In this document: in pieces, positions 18,033 through 26,202 of the stretch
How positions within the stretch are numbered: the stretch's first letter is position 1
Layout: every line of letters starts with the position of its first letter
Source of the DNA: Olsenella sp. KGMB02461
GTDB lineage: Bacteria > Actinomycetota > Coriobacteriia > Coriobacteriales > Atopobiaceae
DNA length: 64,000 nt
Direction: 5' to 3'
Assembly (NCBI RefSeq): GCF_012584445.1
Contig: NZ_JABAHI010000008.1
Location: 124,001 to 188,000, forward strand
Program-made: the position numbers and the translations under genes
Notes under the pieces: generated by a model
What the model was told of the DNA's origin: nothing
The model's database searches: none
The model's input: only the letters and a program-made list of their open reading frames with translations

Positions 18033-19259
18033 ATGACCGTTTCGTCCTATGTATACCTTGACTACGCCGCCTCCGCGCCCCTTCGCCCGGAGGCGGTGGC
18101 AGCTCGAGCCGCCTATGAGGCACTGCCCTGTGCCTGCGCCAACCCCAATTCCCTTCACACGTTAGGCCGCCAGGCCGCCTCTCATTTGGAGCAGGCCCGC
18201 CGAACCTTGGCAAAATGCTTGGGCGGTGGCGTTCGCCCTATGGACGTGGCTTTTGCCGGTGGTGGCACCGAAGCCAATAACCTGGCGGTGATCGGTTTGG
18301 CAGAGGGCTGCCGAGAAGCCCATCCCTCCCGGCGTCGGGTGCTTTTGGGGGCTACCGAGCACGACTCGGTGTTGGACCTGGTCTCACCCCTCAAAGCCCG
18401 AGGCTTTGAGGTGAGTCTGGTGGCGCCTCATCCGGATGGCTCCATAGACGCTGCTTCCCTTGAGTCCTATCTGGCAGACGACGTGGCCCTGGTAAGCCTC
18501 ATGGCAGCCAACAACGAGACGGGCGTGGTGGCACACCTCCCAGAGCTCGCCGCAGCCATCCATGGTGCGGGGGCGCTCTTTCACAGCGATGCCATCCAGG
18601 CCTTTGGGCGCATTCCTTTGGACCTTTCTGGCGTAGATGCGGTGACTTTGGCAGGCCACAAGATAGGCGCCCCTGTAGGCACTGCGGCTTTTGCCATCAA
18701 GACTCGCACTCCCTATAGGCCGCAGTCCTTTGGCGGAGGCCAAGAGGGCGGCCGTCGGCCAGGCACGCAAGACGTAGCAGGGGCCTGTGCCCTGGCTGCC
18801 ACGGCTGCCTATTGCACGGAGCATCTGAGCGAGGTGCGCCCACTGGTAGCCTCTCGAGCTCGCCATGTCTATCAGCGCCTTTGTGCTCCTGGCACCCATA
18901 TCGTGCCTACGGCTGGCACTGCGGTGGGCGATGACAGGCTGCCTGGCGTGGTCTCGGTGATGGTGGAGTCTTTTGAGTCAGAGCAGCTCATCTTGGAGCT
19001 AGATAATCTGGGCTATGAGGTGTCTGCGGGCTCTGCCTGCAGCTCCAGCTCCCTCGATCCTTCTCACGTGCTTTCTGCCATGGGTATAGGCCGCACCTTG
19101 GCCTTAGGCTCTCTGCGCATCTCCTTTGACGAGCGCGTGAGCCTAGAAGAGCTGGATGGGTTTTGCGACGCGTTGCTGGCTGTCGTGGCGAAGGCGCATC
19201 CTGCCTGCGAGAAATATGACGGGACAGGAACTCGCAGCCGTCGAGGAAGCCGTTCATGA
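18033..19259 (+). CDS. Cysteine desulfurase (NifS/IscS-like)
   Basis: A protein of 408 residues of the class V aminotransferase family. YLDYAASAPLRPEA opens the fold and GGGTEANNLAVIG binds PLP phosphate. TLAGHKIGAPVGTAAF carries the PLP lysine, and SAGSACSSSSLDPSHVL carries the persulfide cysteine with an extra-serine loop. It overlaps mnmA by 4 bp, so it very likely supplies sulfur for tRNA thiolation, as the dedicated desulfurase beside mnmA does in other Gram-positives. The last 20 residues are basic and non-conserved. Confidence 0.92.
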   Translation: MTVSSYVYLDYAASAPLRPEAVAARAAYEALPCACANPNSLHTLGRQAASHLEQARRTLAKCLGGGVRPMDVAFAGGGTEANNLAVIGLAEGCREAHPSRRRVLLGATEHDSVLDLVSPLKARGFEVSLVAPHPDGSIDAASLESYLADDVALVSLMAANNETGVVAHLPELAAAIHGAGALFHSDAIQAFGRIPLDLSGVDAVTLAGHKIGAPVGTAAFAIKTRTPYRPQSFGGGQEGGRRPGTQDVAGACALAATAAYCTEHLSEVRPLVASRARHVYQRLCAPGTHIVPTAGTAVGDDRLPGVVSVMVESFESEQLILELDNLGYEVSAGSACSSSSLDPSHVLSAMGIGRTLALGSLRISFDERVSLEELDGFCDALLAVVAKAHPACEKYDGTGTRSRRGSRS

Positions 19260-20323
19260 AGGTGGTAGTAGGCCTCTCTGGCGGGGTGGACTCCAGCTGC
19301 GCGGTGGCGCGCCTCAAAGAAGCTGGCCACGAGGTAGTGGCAGCTACACTGCTCATGCAACAAGGCGATGTCTCGGTGCCTTCCAAAGAGTCTTTGGCCC
19401 AAGCTCAGGAGCTCTGCGACACGTTGGGAGTCACTTTCATAGCCCGGCCCATGGATGAGGCTTTTTCTCGGCAGGTGCTGGATCCTTTTGTGGATGCCTA
19501 TCTTTCGGGAAGGACGCCCAGTCCCTGCGTGGCGTGCAATCGCTACGTTAAGGTTGCAGGACTTATGGCCATTGCCGACGAGGTGGGGGCAGACAAAGTG
19601 GCGACGGGCCATTACATCTCGCTGGTAGAAGGCGAAGATGGGCAGGTACGGCTGGCTCGGGGAGCCGATAGGGCAAAGGATCAAAGCTACTTTCTGTGCC
19701 AGTTGCCGCCGGAGTGGGTACCAAGGCTCATGGCTCCTCTGGCCACAAGCACCAAAGACCAGGTGAGAGCCTATGCCAAAGAGGCGTCGCTCAAGGTGGC
19801 AGAGGCGCCGGACTCCCAGGGAGTGTGCTTTGCGCCTCAGGGAGACTACCGGGCCTTTTTGGCCTCGCGTCGCCCGGATGCCTTTGAGCCTGGCGATATC
19901 GTGAATGAAGAAGGCCAGGTGGTAGGTCACCATAGCGGCGTGGCGGGCTTCACGGTGGGGCAGCGAAAAGGGCTGGCTATTGCCGATGGCGCCGGTCCCT
20001 ACTTTGTGACCTCGGTGGATGCCAGTGCTCGTCGGGTAGAGGTGGCTCGGCAAAAGCCTCCTCGCGCTACCTCGTTTTTGGTGGGCGACCTGGTCGCCGC
20101 CATGGACCTTGCGGGCTTGGACCTCTCGCAGCTGAGCGTGCAAACCCACTACCGGGCTCATGCGGTGCCAGCTCGAGTGAGCGCTTCAGGCGACGGCCTT
20201 TGGCAAGTCCAGGTGGAAGAGCCGGGGATCCTGGCGGTGCCGGGACAAACGGCGGCCTTCTACCAGGGAGACGTGGTGCTGGGCGGCGCTACCATAGAAG
20301 ATGAGATATCCATCGATGAGTAA
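19256..20323 (+). CDS. mnmA: tRNA-specific 2-thiouridylase MnmA
   Basis: A protein of 355 residues. The ATP-pyrophosphatase loop GLSGGVDSSCAVARL is at the N-terminus. GRTPSPCVACNRYVK contains the first catalytic cysteine and DSQGVCFAPQGDY the second, followed by HHSGVAGFTVGQRKGL. It makes s2U34 in tRNA for Lys, Glu and Gln. It overlaps the cysteine desulfurase gene that should feed it. A TTCTCGGCA word lies at 19465. Confidence 0.95.
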   Translation: MKVVVGLSGGVDSSCAVARLKEAGHEVVAATLLMQQGDVSVPSKESLAQAQELCDTLGVTFIARPMDEAFSRQVLDPFVDAYLSGRTPSPCVACNRYVKVAGLMAIADEVGADKVATGHYISLVEGEDGQVRLARGADRAKDQSYFLCQLPPEWVPRLMAPLATSTKDQVRAYAKEASLKVAEAPDSQGVCFAPQGDYRAFLASRRPDAFEPGDIVNEEGQVVGHHSGVAGFTVGQRKGLAIADGAGPYFVTSVDASARRVEVARQKPPRATSFLVGDLVAAMDLAGLDLSQLSVQTHYRAHAVPARVSASGDGLWQVQVEEPGILAVPGQTAAFYQGDVVLGGATIEDEISIDE

Positions 20324-20334
20324 AGGGGGAGCTT

Positions 20335-21144
20335 ATGCGGGTTAAAGACATCGAGGCGTTGCTCTACCAGCGGTTTCCGGCCCATCAGGCAGAGGGCTGG
20401 GACCACATCGGGCTTTCGGTGGGAGACCCTTGCGCCAAAGTCACAGGCATCGCCTGCGCGCTGGACCCTCTGCCTCAAACCATCAAGGATGCCAAAGACC
20501 AAGGGTGCAACGTCTTGGTCACCCACCACCCTGCCTATCTGGATGCGCCTCGCCTCATCACCCCTGAGGCATCCACCTCGTCGCTGGCTGCCCAAAGCAT
20601 TTGGTGCGCCGTCGAGCATCAGGTTTCCCTCATCGCCATGCACACCAATCTGGATCGTTCCTCGGCAGCCCTGACGCTGCCCTCGCAGCTCACTGGCTTC
20701 CCCTTCATGGGCAGGCTTCAGGCCCCCGACGGCTATGGATGTATCCTTGATGCCACGGGCTTCACGCTGGCTCAGGCAGCCGAGCGTTTTGGCCATGCCT
20801 ATGGCGCCATCCCCACCATCTACGGGCAGGCGGACCGCCCTATGGCCAAGGTGGGATTCTCCTCAGGCTCTCTGGGAGACATCGGTCTGGACGCCGTGGC
20901 TGCCGGTTGCGACGCTGTGGTCTCTGGGGAGGCGTCCTATCATCGCATCCTGGACCTTACGGCCAGAGGATGCGAGGTTATACTGTTGGGGCACGATGTC
21001 TCAGAGCTGCCCTATGCGCAACTTCTGGCGCTTACCCTGGCAGACCTGAGCCTGCAGGTGCCGGTGGTAACCTTGAGCGAGTCCGCCCGCTGGAGCTTGC
21101 TGTTGGACAGCGACGCAGTAGGTGAGGCCGCACGGGTTTCTTAG
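20335..21144 (+). CDS. NIF3/DUF34 family dinuclear-metal protein
   Basis: A protein of 269 residues. Metal-binding motifs of the NIF3-like family are visible: GWDHIGLSVGD, LVTHHPAYL (paired His), MHTNLDRSS and SGEASYHRILD near the end. It has the short form without the central CutA-like insert. The function is unsettled; GTP cyclohydrolase I type 2 annotations are common but weakly based. The next gene, CT398-like, is its frequent neighbour in actinobacteria. Confidence 0.82.
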   Translation: MRVKDIEALLYQRFPAHQAEGWDHIGLSVGDPCAKVTGIACALDPLPQTIKDAKDQGCNVLVTHHPAYLDAPRLITPEASTSSLAAQSIWCAVEHQVSLIAMHTNLDRSSAALTLPSQLTGFPFMGRLQAPDGYGCILDATGFTLAQAAERFGHAYGAIPTIYGQADRPMAKVGFSSGSLGDIGLDAVAAGCDAVVSGEASYHRILDLTARGCEVILLGHDVSELPYAQLLALTLADLSLQVPVVTLSESARWSLLLDSDAVGEAARVS

Positions 21145-21208
21145 GCAAAGGCATCTCGATCGTGCGCTCTACAACGGCATGCACCAGGATCGAAGGGAAG
21201 ATCGTCCA

Positions 21209-21916
21209 ATGACAGAGTCAGAAGCGCTTTTGAGCCTCCAGGAGATCGACCTTGAGATGAAGCGTTTAACCAAAGAGGCCGCAGCGCTGCCTCAGAAGGC
21301 CAAGATCGAGGCTGGCCGCGCAGCCCGTAAGAAGGTGGATTCCGAGCTGCTCAAGATCGTGGGTCAGCGCAAAGACGTAGAGATGGAGATCGACGAGTTG
21401 GCGGCCAATCGGCGCGCGCTGGAAGGCCAGGTGAACGCCGCTTCCAAAGATGCCCAGGTGGCAGACCACAGGGCAGCGTTGGATTTGGAGAATCGCTTGG
21501 ACATGTTGGCCAAGCAGATCGAGAAGATCGACTTTCAAACCAACTCCCTGATCGAGCGGCTGGAAGTGGTGGAGCGCGCCGAGAAAAACGCCCATGCCAT
21601 CCAGCAGCGTTTGGACGGCGAGCTGGTGAGTTTGGCCACCTCGCTCAAGGAGACGCTGGAAGACATCAACAACCAGCTGGCCTCGCTCAAGCGCAAGCGT
21701 CAGGCGACGTTGGCTCAAATCAGCCCTGAGTTGCAGCTGCGCTACAACCAGACGGTGGAACGCCTAGGGCCGTTGGCGGTGGAGACGCTCATGGGCAACG
21801 AGCCTTCGGCCTGCCGGGTGAAGTTGCAGCCGGCCACCTACTCTGATCTCAAGCGGCGGGCAGAGCCCATCGACGAGTGCCCCTACTGCCATCGCATCTT
21901 GATCACAGAGTTCTAA
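21209..21916 (+). CDS. CT398-like coiled-coil protein with C-terminal zinc ribbon
   Basis: A protein of 235 residues. Residues 1-175 form a long helical hairpin rich in Lys/Glu/Leu heptads (LLSLQEIDLEMKRLTKEA onward). The C-terminus is the family zinc ribbon, ending CPYCHRILITEF. The first knuckle, normally CxxC, is reduced to a single Cys (SACRVKLQ), so metal binding may be lost. I took ATG 21209; an open frame extends to 21122. It is probably the last gene of the transcript, since a strong terminator follows. Confidence 0.75.
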   Translation: MTESEALLSLQEIDLEMKRLTKEAAALPQKAKIEAGRAARKKVDSELLKIVGQRKDVEMEIDELAANRRALEGQVNAASKDAQVADHRAALDLENRLDMLAKQIEKIDFQTNSLIERLEVVERAEKNAHAIQQRLDGELVSLATSLKETLEDINNQLASLKRKRQATLAQISPELQLRYNQTVERLGPLAVETLMGNEPSACRVKLQPATYSDLKRRAEPIDECPYCHRILITEF

Positions 21917-21929
21917 CGGTTTTGGCAAG

Positions 21930-21964
21930 GGCAGTGCTTCCAGAGGGGCACTGCCTCTTTTTTA
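21930..21964 (+). terminator. Rho-independent terminator
   Basis: GGCAGTGC (21930-21937) pairs with GCACTGCC (21948-21955) and is followed by TCTTTTTTTA. It ends the long operon before coaBC. Confidence 0.9.
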
Positions 21965-22034
21965 TGGCAGGCTCTGGGGTAGCAAGCGGGCAGCCATTTT
22001 AAGCGATTCCAAAGGAAGCGAGGGCATAGGTCCT

Positions 22035-23318
22035 ATGAATATTTTGCTGGGAGTCACCGGATGTATCGCTGCCTATAAAGCAGCCGAGGTCTGCCGCGGC
22101 CTACAGAAAGCCGGCCATGTGGTGCGCGTCACCATGACTCAGAGCGCCACGGAGTTTGTGGGGGAGGCCACCTTTGCAGGACTTACTGGCGAGGCGCCTG
22201 CTACCTCTGTCTTTAACTGGGGTCCGTCTCCCATTCCCCATGTGGAGCTGGGGCGCTGGGCAGATCTTATGCTGGTGTGTCCTTGCACTGCCAATACGCT
22301 GGCAAAACTTGCCTGGGGTTTGGCGGACGACTGCCTTACCTCCTGCGCCCTGGCGCTTACGGGCACGCTGGCGGTGGCCCCGGCCATGAACGTGCACATG
22401 TGGCAAAACCCGGCTACCCAGCGCAACCTTCAGGTGCTCGAAGAGCGCGGCGTCCACATCATTGGTCCCGATGCCGGTCGCTTGGCCTGTGGCGAGGTGG
22501 GCCAAGGCAAGCTGGCTCCTGTGGATGGCATCGTGCAGGAGACCTTGGCGCTCTTGGGCACTTTGGAAGGCCAGACAGCCCAAGATGCCCCGCAGGAGGG
22601 CGCCTTGGCTTCGGCGCCGCTGCCGGATGTTACCGCTGAGCTTGCCAACCGCGCAATGACAGGCGCCCACGTGCTCATAACCGCAGGCCCTACCCATGAG
22701 CCCATCGATCCGGTGCGCTACATCTCCAATCGCTCCTCGGGCAAGATGGGCTATGCCTTGGCCCAGGCGGCACGTGCGGCAGGCGCTCAGGTGACGCTGG
22801 TCTCTGGCCCCGTGAGCCTGCCTGTGCCCGTGGGCGTGGAGTGCATCCAGGTGGAGACGGCCCGTCAGATGTATGACGCAACCATGAAGCTGGCCAACTC
22901 CGGCGACATCGACGTGGCCATCTGTGCCGCTGCAGTGGCAGATTACACCCCTGTGGCCCCGGCAGATCACAAATTGAAGAAGTCGGAGGAGCATCTGGAC
23001 ACCATCTCGCTCAAAGAGACCCACGACATCCTGGCAGAGCTTGCCGCCTGCCAAGAGGTGCCCGTGGTCATCGGCTTTGCCGCAGAGACCAACGACCTGG
23101 TGCCCCATGCAACCCAAAAGCTGGAGTCCAAGGGCTGCGACCTTATCGTGGCCAACGACGTCTCCCGCAAAGACTCCACCTTTGGCGCATCCACCAATGC
23201 GGTGACCCTCGTGTGGCCTGACCACATCTGCGAGCTTCCCCTCATGACCAAAGACGACGCGGCTGCCTCCATCATCGAGGTGGCAGCAGACCTTCTGGCC
23301 GAGAACAACCCCCTCTAA
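22035..23318 (+). CDS. coaBC: Bifunctional phosphopantothenoylcysteine decarboxylase/synthetase
   Basis: A protein of 427 residues. Residues 1-190 are the FMN-dependent CoaC half (ILLGVTGCIAAYKAAEVCRGL, HVELGRWADLMLVCPCTANTLAK with the catalytic His, APAMNVHMW). Residues 210-425 are CoaB (VLITAGPTHEPIDPVRYISN, SSGKMGYALAQAA, AAVADYTP, KLKK). Together they make 4'-phosphopantetheine from phosphopantothenate and cysteine for CoA. coaD, two steps on, lies at 48 kb. Confidence 0.95.
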   Translation: MNILLGVTGCIAAYKAAEVCRGLQKAGHVVRVTMTQSATEFVGEATFAGLTGEAPATSVFNWGPSPIPHVELGRWADLMLVCPCTANTLAKLAWGLADDCLTSCALALTGTLAVAPAMNVHMWQNPATQRNLQVLEERGVHIIGPDAGRLACGEVGQGKLAPVDGIVQETLALLGTLEGQTAQDAPQEGALASAPLPDVTAELANRAMTGAHVLITAGPTHEPIDPVRYISNRSSGKMGYALAQAARAAGAQVTLVSGPVSLPVPVGVECIQVETARQMYDATMKLANSGDIDVAICAAAVADYTPVAPADHKLKKSEEHLDTISLKETHDILAELAACQEVPVVIGFAAETNDLVPHATQKLESKGCDLIVANDVSRKDSTFGASTNAVTLVWPDHICELPLMTKDDAAASIIEVAADLLAENNPL

Positions 23319-23369
23319 CCTAGGGGTCTCGCTTCTCTCGCCACCCCTTTACACCTACTTGGAGGTTTT

Positions 23370-24254
23370 ATGCCTTACTACGGCTGCCATCTCTCTATAT
23401 CCAAGGGCTTTGAAGCCATGGGCAAAGACGCCCTTTTCATTGGCGCCGACACCTTTGCCTTCTTTCCCAGAAACCCCCGCGGCGGCCAGATGCGCCCCCT
23501 AGACGGATTGGATATCCAGCGCCTCACAGGCCTTTTGCAAGATCATGAGTTTGGCCCGCTGGTCGCCCATGCCCCCTATATTTACAACATGGCTACCGGC
23601 GACCCAGAGGCCTCGGCAGTGGTGCGCCAGCGCATGAAAGAGGATTTGGAGCGCCTGGATCATCTTCCTTACGTCTACTACAACATCCATCCGGGCGCCC
23701 ATGTAGGGCAGGGCCAAGACCAAGGCGCCGCCAATGTGGCCGGCGTCATCCAGGAGGTGTTGAGCGAGGGCTTTCGCACTCCCATCTTGTTGGAGACCAT
23801 GGCCGGAAAAGGCACCGAGCTGGGCGGGCAATTTGAAAACCTCGATGCCATCCTCTCCAAGCTGGGCTATCACAGCCAGGTGGGCGTGTGCCTGGATACC
23901 TGCCATGTCTCTGACGCAGGCTACGACGTAGCCCAAGATCTGGATGGCGTCCTCGACCAGCTGGATCAGGTCGTGGGCCTGGATCGACTCTGGGCAGTCC
24001 ATGTGAACGATTCCAAAAATCCGGTGGGCTCCCATAAAGACCGCCATGAGCTGCTGGGGGACGGCACCCTGGGCCTGGATTTCTTTAGGTCTCTGGTGCA
24101 AAACCCCCGCCTCCAAGACCTTCCTATGATCCTGGAGACCCCCAACAAAAAGCTGGAAGGCTATAAGCGAGAGATCGCCATGCTTCGAGCCTTCGAGCAG
24201 GGAGCCACCGTGCAAGAGGCGCAGGCTCGCCTAGAGGACGAGCCCGCCCAGTAG
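23370..24254 (+). CDS. nfo: Deoxyribonuclease IV (AP endonuclease)
   Basis: A protein of 294 residues of the zinc-dependent endonuclease IV family, which cuts DNA at abasic sites. Metal-ligand motifs in order: NIHPGAHVGQG, LLETMAGKGTELG, VCLDTCHVSDAGYD, VHVNDSKNPVGSHKDRHE and MILETPN. The length is normal. GGAGG lies just upstream of the ATG. Confidence 0.94.
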   Translation: MPYYGCHLSISKGFEAMGKDALFIGADTFAFFPRNPRGGQMRPLDGLDIQRLTGLLQDHEFGPLVAHAPYIYNMATGDPEASAVVRQRMKEDLERLDHLPYVYYNIHPGAHVGQGQDQGAANVAGVIQEVLSEGFRTPILLETMAGKGTELGGQFENLDAILSKLGYHSQVGVCLDTCHVSDAGYDVAQDLDGVLDQLDQVVGLDRLWAVHVNDSKNPVGSHKDRHELLGDGTLGLDFFRSLVQNPRLQDLPMILETPNKKLEGYKREIAMLRAFEQGATVQEAQARLEDEPAQ

Positions 24255-24276
24255 CATCAAGCCTTGAAAGTACGAG

Positions 24277-24286
24277 TTTCTCGGCA
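24277..24286 (+). repeat. Intergenic copy of the TTTCTCGGCA word
   Basis: TTTCTCGGCA lies in the gap between nfo and the ABC-F gene. It is one of five intergenic copies; see findings. Confidence 0.7.
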
Positions 24287-24342
24287 GGGAAGGGCCAGTG
24301 AGCCCTATCTGCCTTCGACCCACATCTAAGGAGCATCCGCAG

Positions 24343-26190
24343 ATGGCCATACTTTTAGGCCTCGACTCGGTAAGTCACGAGTGGCCTGGAAAGCGTGTAC
24401 TTGCAGAACAGACTATCGGCATCGAAGCCGGCGACCGCATAGGCATCGTGGGCAAGAACGGCGACGGCAAGTCGTCGCTTTTAGAGATCATCGAAGGCCA
24501 GGTGGAGCCCGACCAAGGCAGCGTCATCCGCCGCAACTCCATCACGGTGGGGGCGCTCAACCAATCCGACGAGCTGGACCCAGACAAGAGTGTCCAGCTC
24601 AATCTGTTTGGGGATGCGCCGGAGTATGAGTGGGCCTCCGACAGCCGCATTCGCTCCATTTTAGGGGCGCTTTTGGAGGGTGTGGGGCTTGCGGACAAGG
24701 TGGCAGAGCTTTCGGGCGGTCAGCGGCGCCGGGTAGACTTGGCGCGGGTGCTGTGCGGCTCCTGGGACGTGTTGCTGCTCGACGAACCCACCAACCACTT
24801 GGACATGCGGGCCATCGGCTGGCTGGCAGATCATCTCAAGCATCGCTGGCCCGAGGGCGAGGGCGCGCTGTTGTGCGTGACCCACGATCGCTGGTTCTTG
24901 GACGAGGTCTGCACCTCTATGTGGGAGGTGCATGACGGCCTCATCGAGCCTTTCGAAGGCGGTTACTCGGCCTACATCCAGCAGCGCGTGGAGCGCGAGC
25001 GCCAGGCCGCTGTGGCCGAGGAGAGGCGCCAAAACATGCTGCGAAAAGAGCTCGCCTGGCTGGCCCGCGGGGCCCAGGCGCGCTCCACCAAGCCCAAGTT
25101 TCGCGTGAAGGAGGCCCGCGAGCTGGTGGCAAACGACCCTCCAGTAAGGAACTCGCTGGAGCTAAGACAGCTCTCGGTCTCCCGCCTGGGAAAGCAAGTC
25201 TTTGATCTAGAAGGCGTTACTGCAGGTTACGAGGGCCATCCAGTGGTGCGCGACCTTTCCTGGCTTATCGGCCCCGGCGAGCGCATCGGCATCCTGGGCG
25301 CCAATGGAGCCGGCAAATCCACGTTGCTCAAGCTCATCTTGGGCGACATCGAGCCCATGAGCGGCACCCTCAAGCGCGGCAAGTCGGTGCGACTGGGCAA
25401 GATGAGCCAGCATCTGGACACCTTTGATAAAAAGGGCCATTGGCGTGTAAGCGACTACCTGGCCCAATATAAAAGCACCTATACCATTGGCGGCAAGAGC
25501 TACACGGCCTCGAGCCTGCTGGAGTCTTTAGGCTTCGAGCCCAAGGAGCAGCTTACCTATCTTAAGGACCTCTCTGGAGGCCAGCGCCGTCGCCTGGCGT
25601 TTTTGGGCGTGTTGCTGGAAGAGCCCAACGTGCTTGTCTTGGACGAGCCGGGCAACGACTTAGACACCGACATGCTGGCTGTCATGGAGGACCTCTTGGA
25701 CGGCTGGCCAGGCACCCTGCTTCTGGTGACCCACGACCGCTACCTCATGGAGCGCGTCACTGACGACCAGTTTGCCCTTATGGGCGGCCACCTCACCCAC
25801 ATGCCCGGTGGCGTAGATCAGTTCTTGCATCTTTTGGAGGCCTCGCCCCAAACAGCCGGCCCGGCTATCGGCTCAGGCATCCCTGCCGAGAAAAGCCTCC
25901 CTGCCGCCCAGGAAGGATCTTCTCGGCTGGAAGGCCAGGCAGCTGCCCAGCCCACCCTCTCCAACAGCGAGCGCCGAGATGCCCGCCGCCGCTTCGACGC
26001 CGTTGGGCGCAAGCTGGAGAGACTGCGCACCCAGCCAGACGAGCTGCGCGCTCAGATGGCCGCGGCCGATGCCACCGACTATCAAGCGCTGGAATCCTTG
26101 CAGCAGCAGCTGGATGAGTGCCTGGACACCATCGGCCAGCTGGAAGACCAGTGGCTGGATCTGGCCTTCGCCTTGGGCATCGATGTCTAG
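24343..26190 (+). CDS. ABC-F family ATPase (Uup-like), second paralogue
   Basis: A protein of 615 residues with two soluble ABC cassettes and no membrane helices. Cassette 1: [34 protein letters not shown]. Cassette 2: [36 protein letters not shown], which is altered from EPTNHLD. A variable linker near 525-560 contains a TGCCGAGAAA word. A C-terminal coiled coil follows, typical of Uup. AAGGAG lies nine bases before the ATG at 24343. Its role is probably in ribosome or DNA-associated housekeeping, inferred only from family. Confidence 0.85.
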   Translation: MAILLGLDSVSHEWPGKRVLAEQTIGIEAGDRIGIVGKNGDGKSSLLEIIEGQVEPDQGSVIRRNSITVGALNQSDELDPDKSVQLNLFGDAPEYEWASDSRIRSILGALLEGVGLADKVAELSGGQRRRVDLARVLCGSWDVLLLDEPTNHLDMRAIGWLADHLKHRWPEGEGALLCVTHDRWFLDEVCTSMWEVHDGLIEPFEGGYSAYIQQRVERERQAAVAEERRQNMLRKELAWLARGAQARSTKPKFRVKEARELVANDPPVRNSLELRQLSVSRLGKQVFDLEGVTAGYEGHPVVRDLSWLIGPGERIGILGANGAGKSTLLKLILGDIEPMSGTLKRGKSVRLGKMSQHLDTFDKKGHWRVSDYLAQYKSTYTIGGKSYTASSLLESLGFEPKEQLTYLKDLSGGQRRRLAFLGVLLEEPNVLVLDEPGNDLDTDMLAVMEDLLDGWPGTLLLVTHDRYLMERVTDDQFALMGGHLTHMPGGVDQFLHLLEASPQTAGPAIGSGIPAEKSLPAAQEGSSRLEGQAAAQPTLSNSERRDARRRFDAVGRKLERLRTQPDELRAQMAAADATDYQALESLQQQLDECLDTIGQLEDQWLDLAFALGIDV

Positions 26191-26202
26191 GAGGGCGGCT
26201 TC

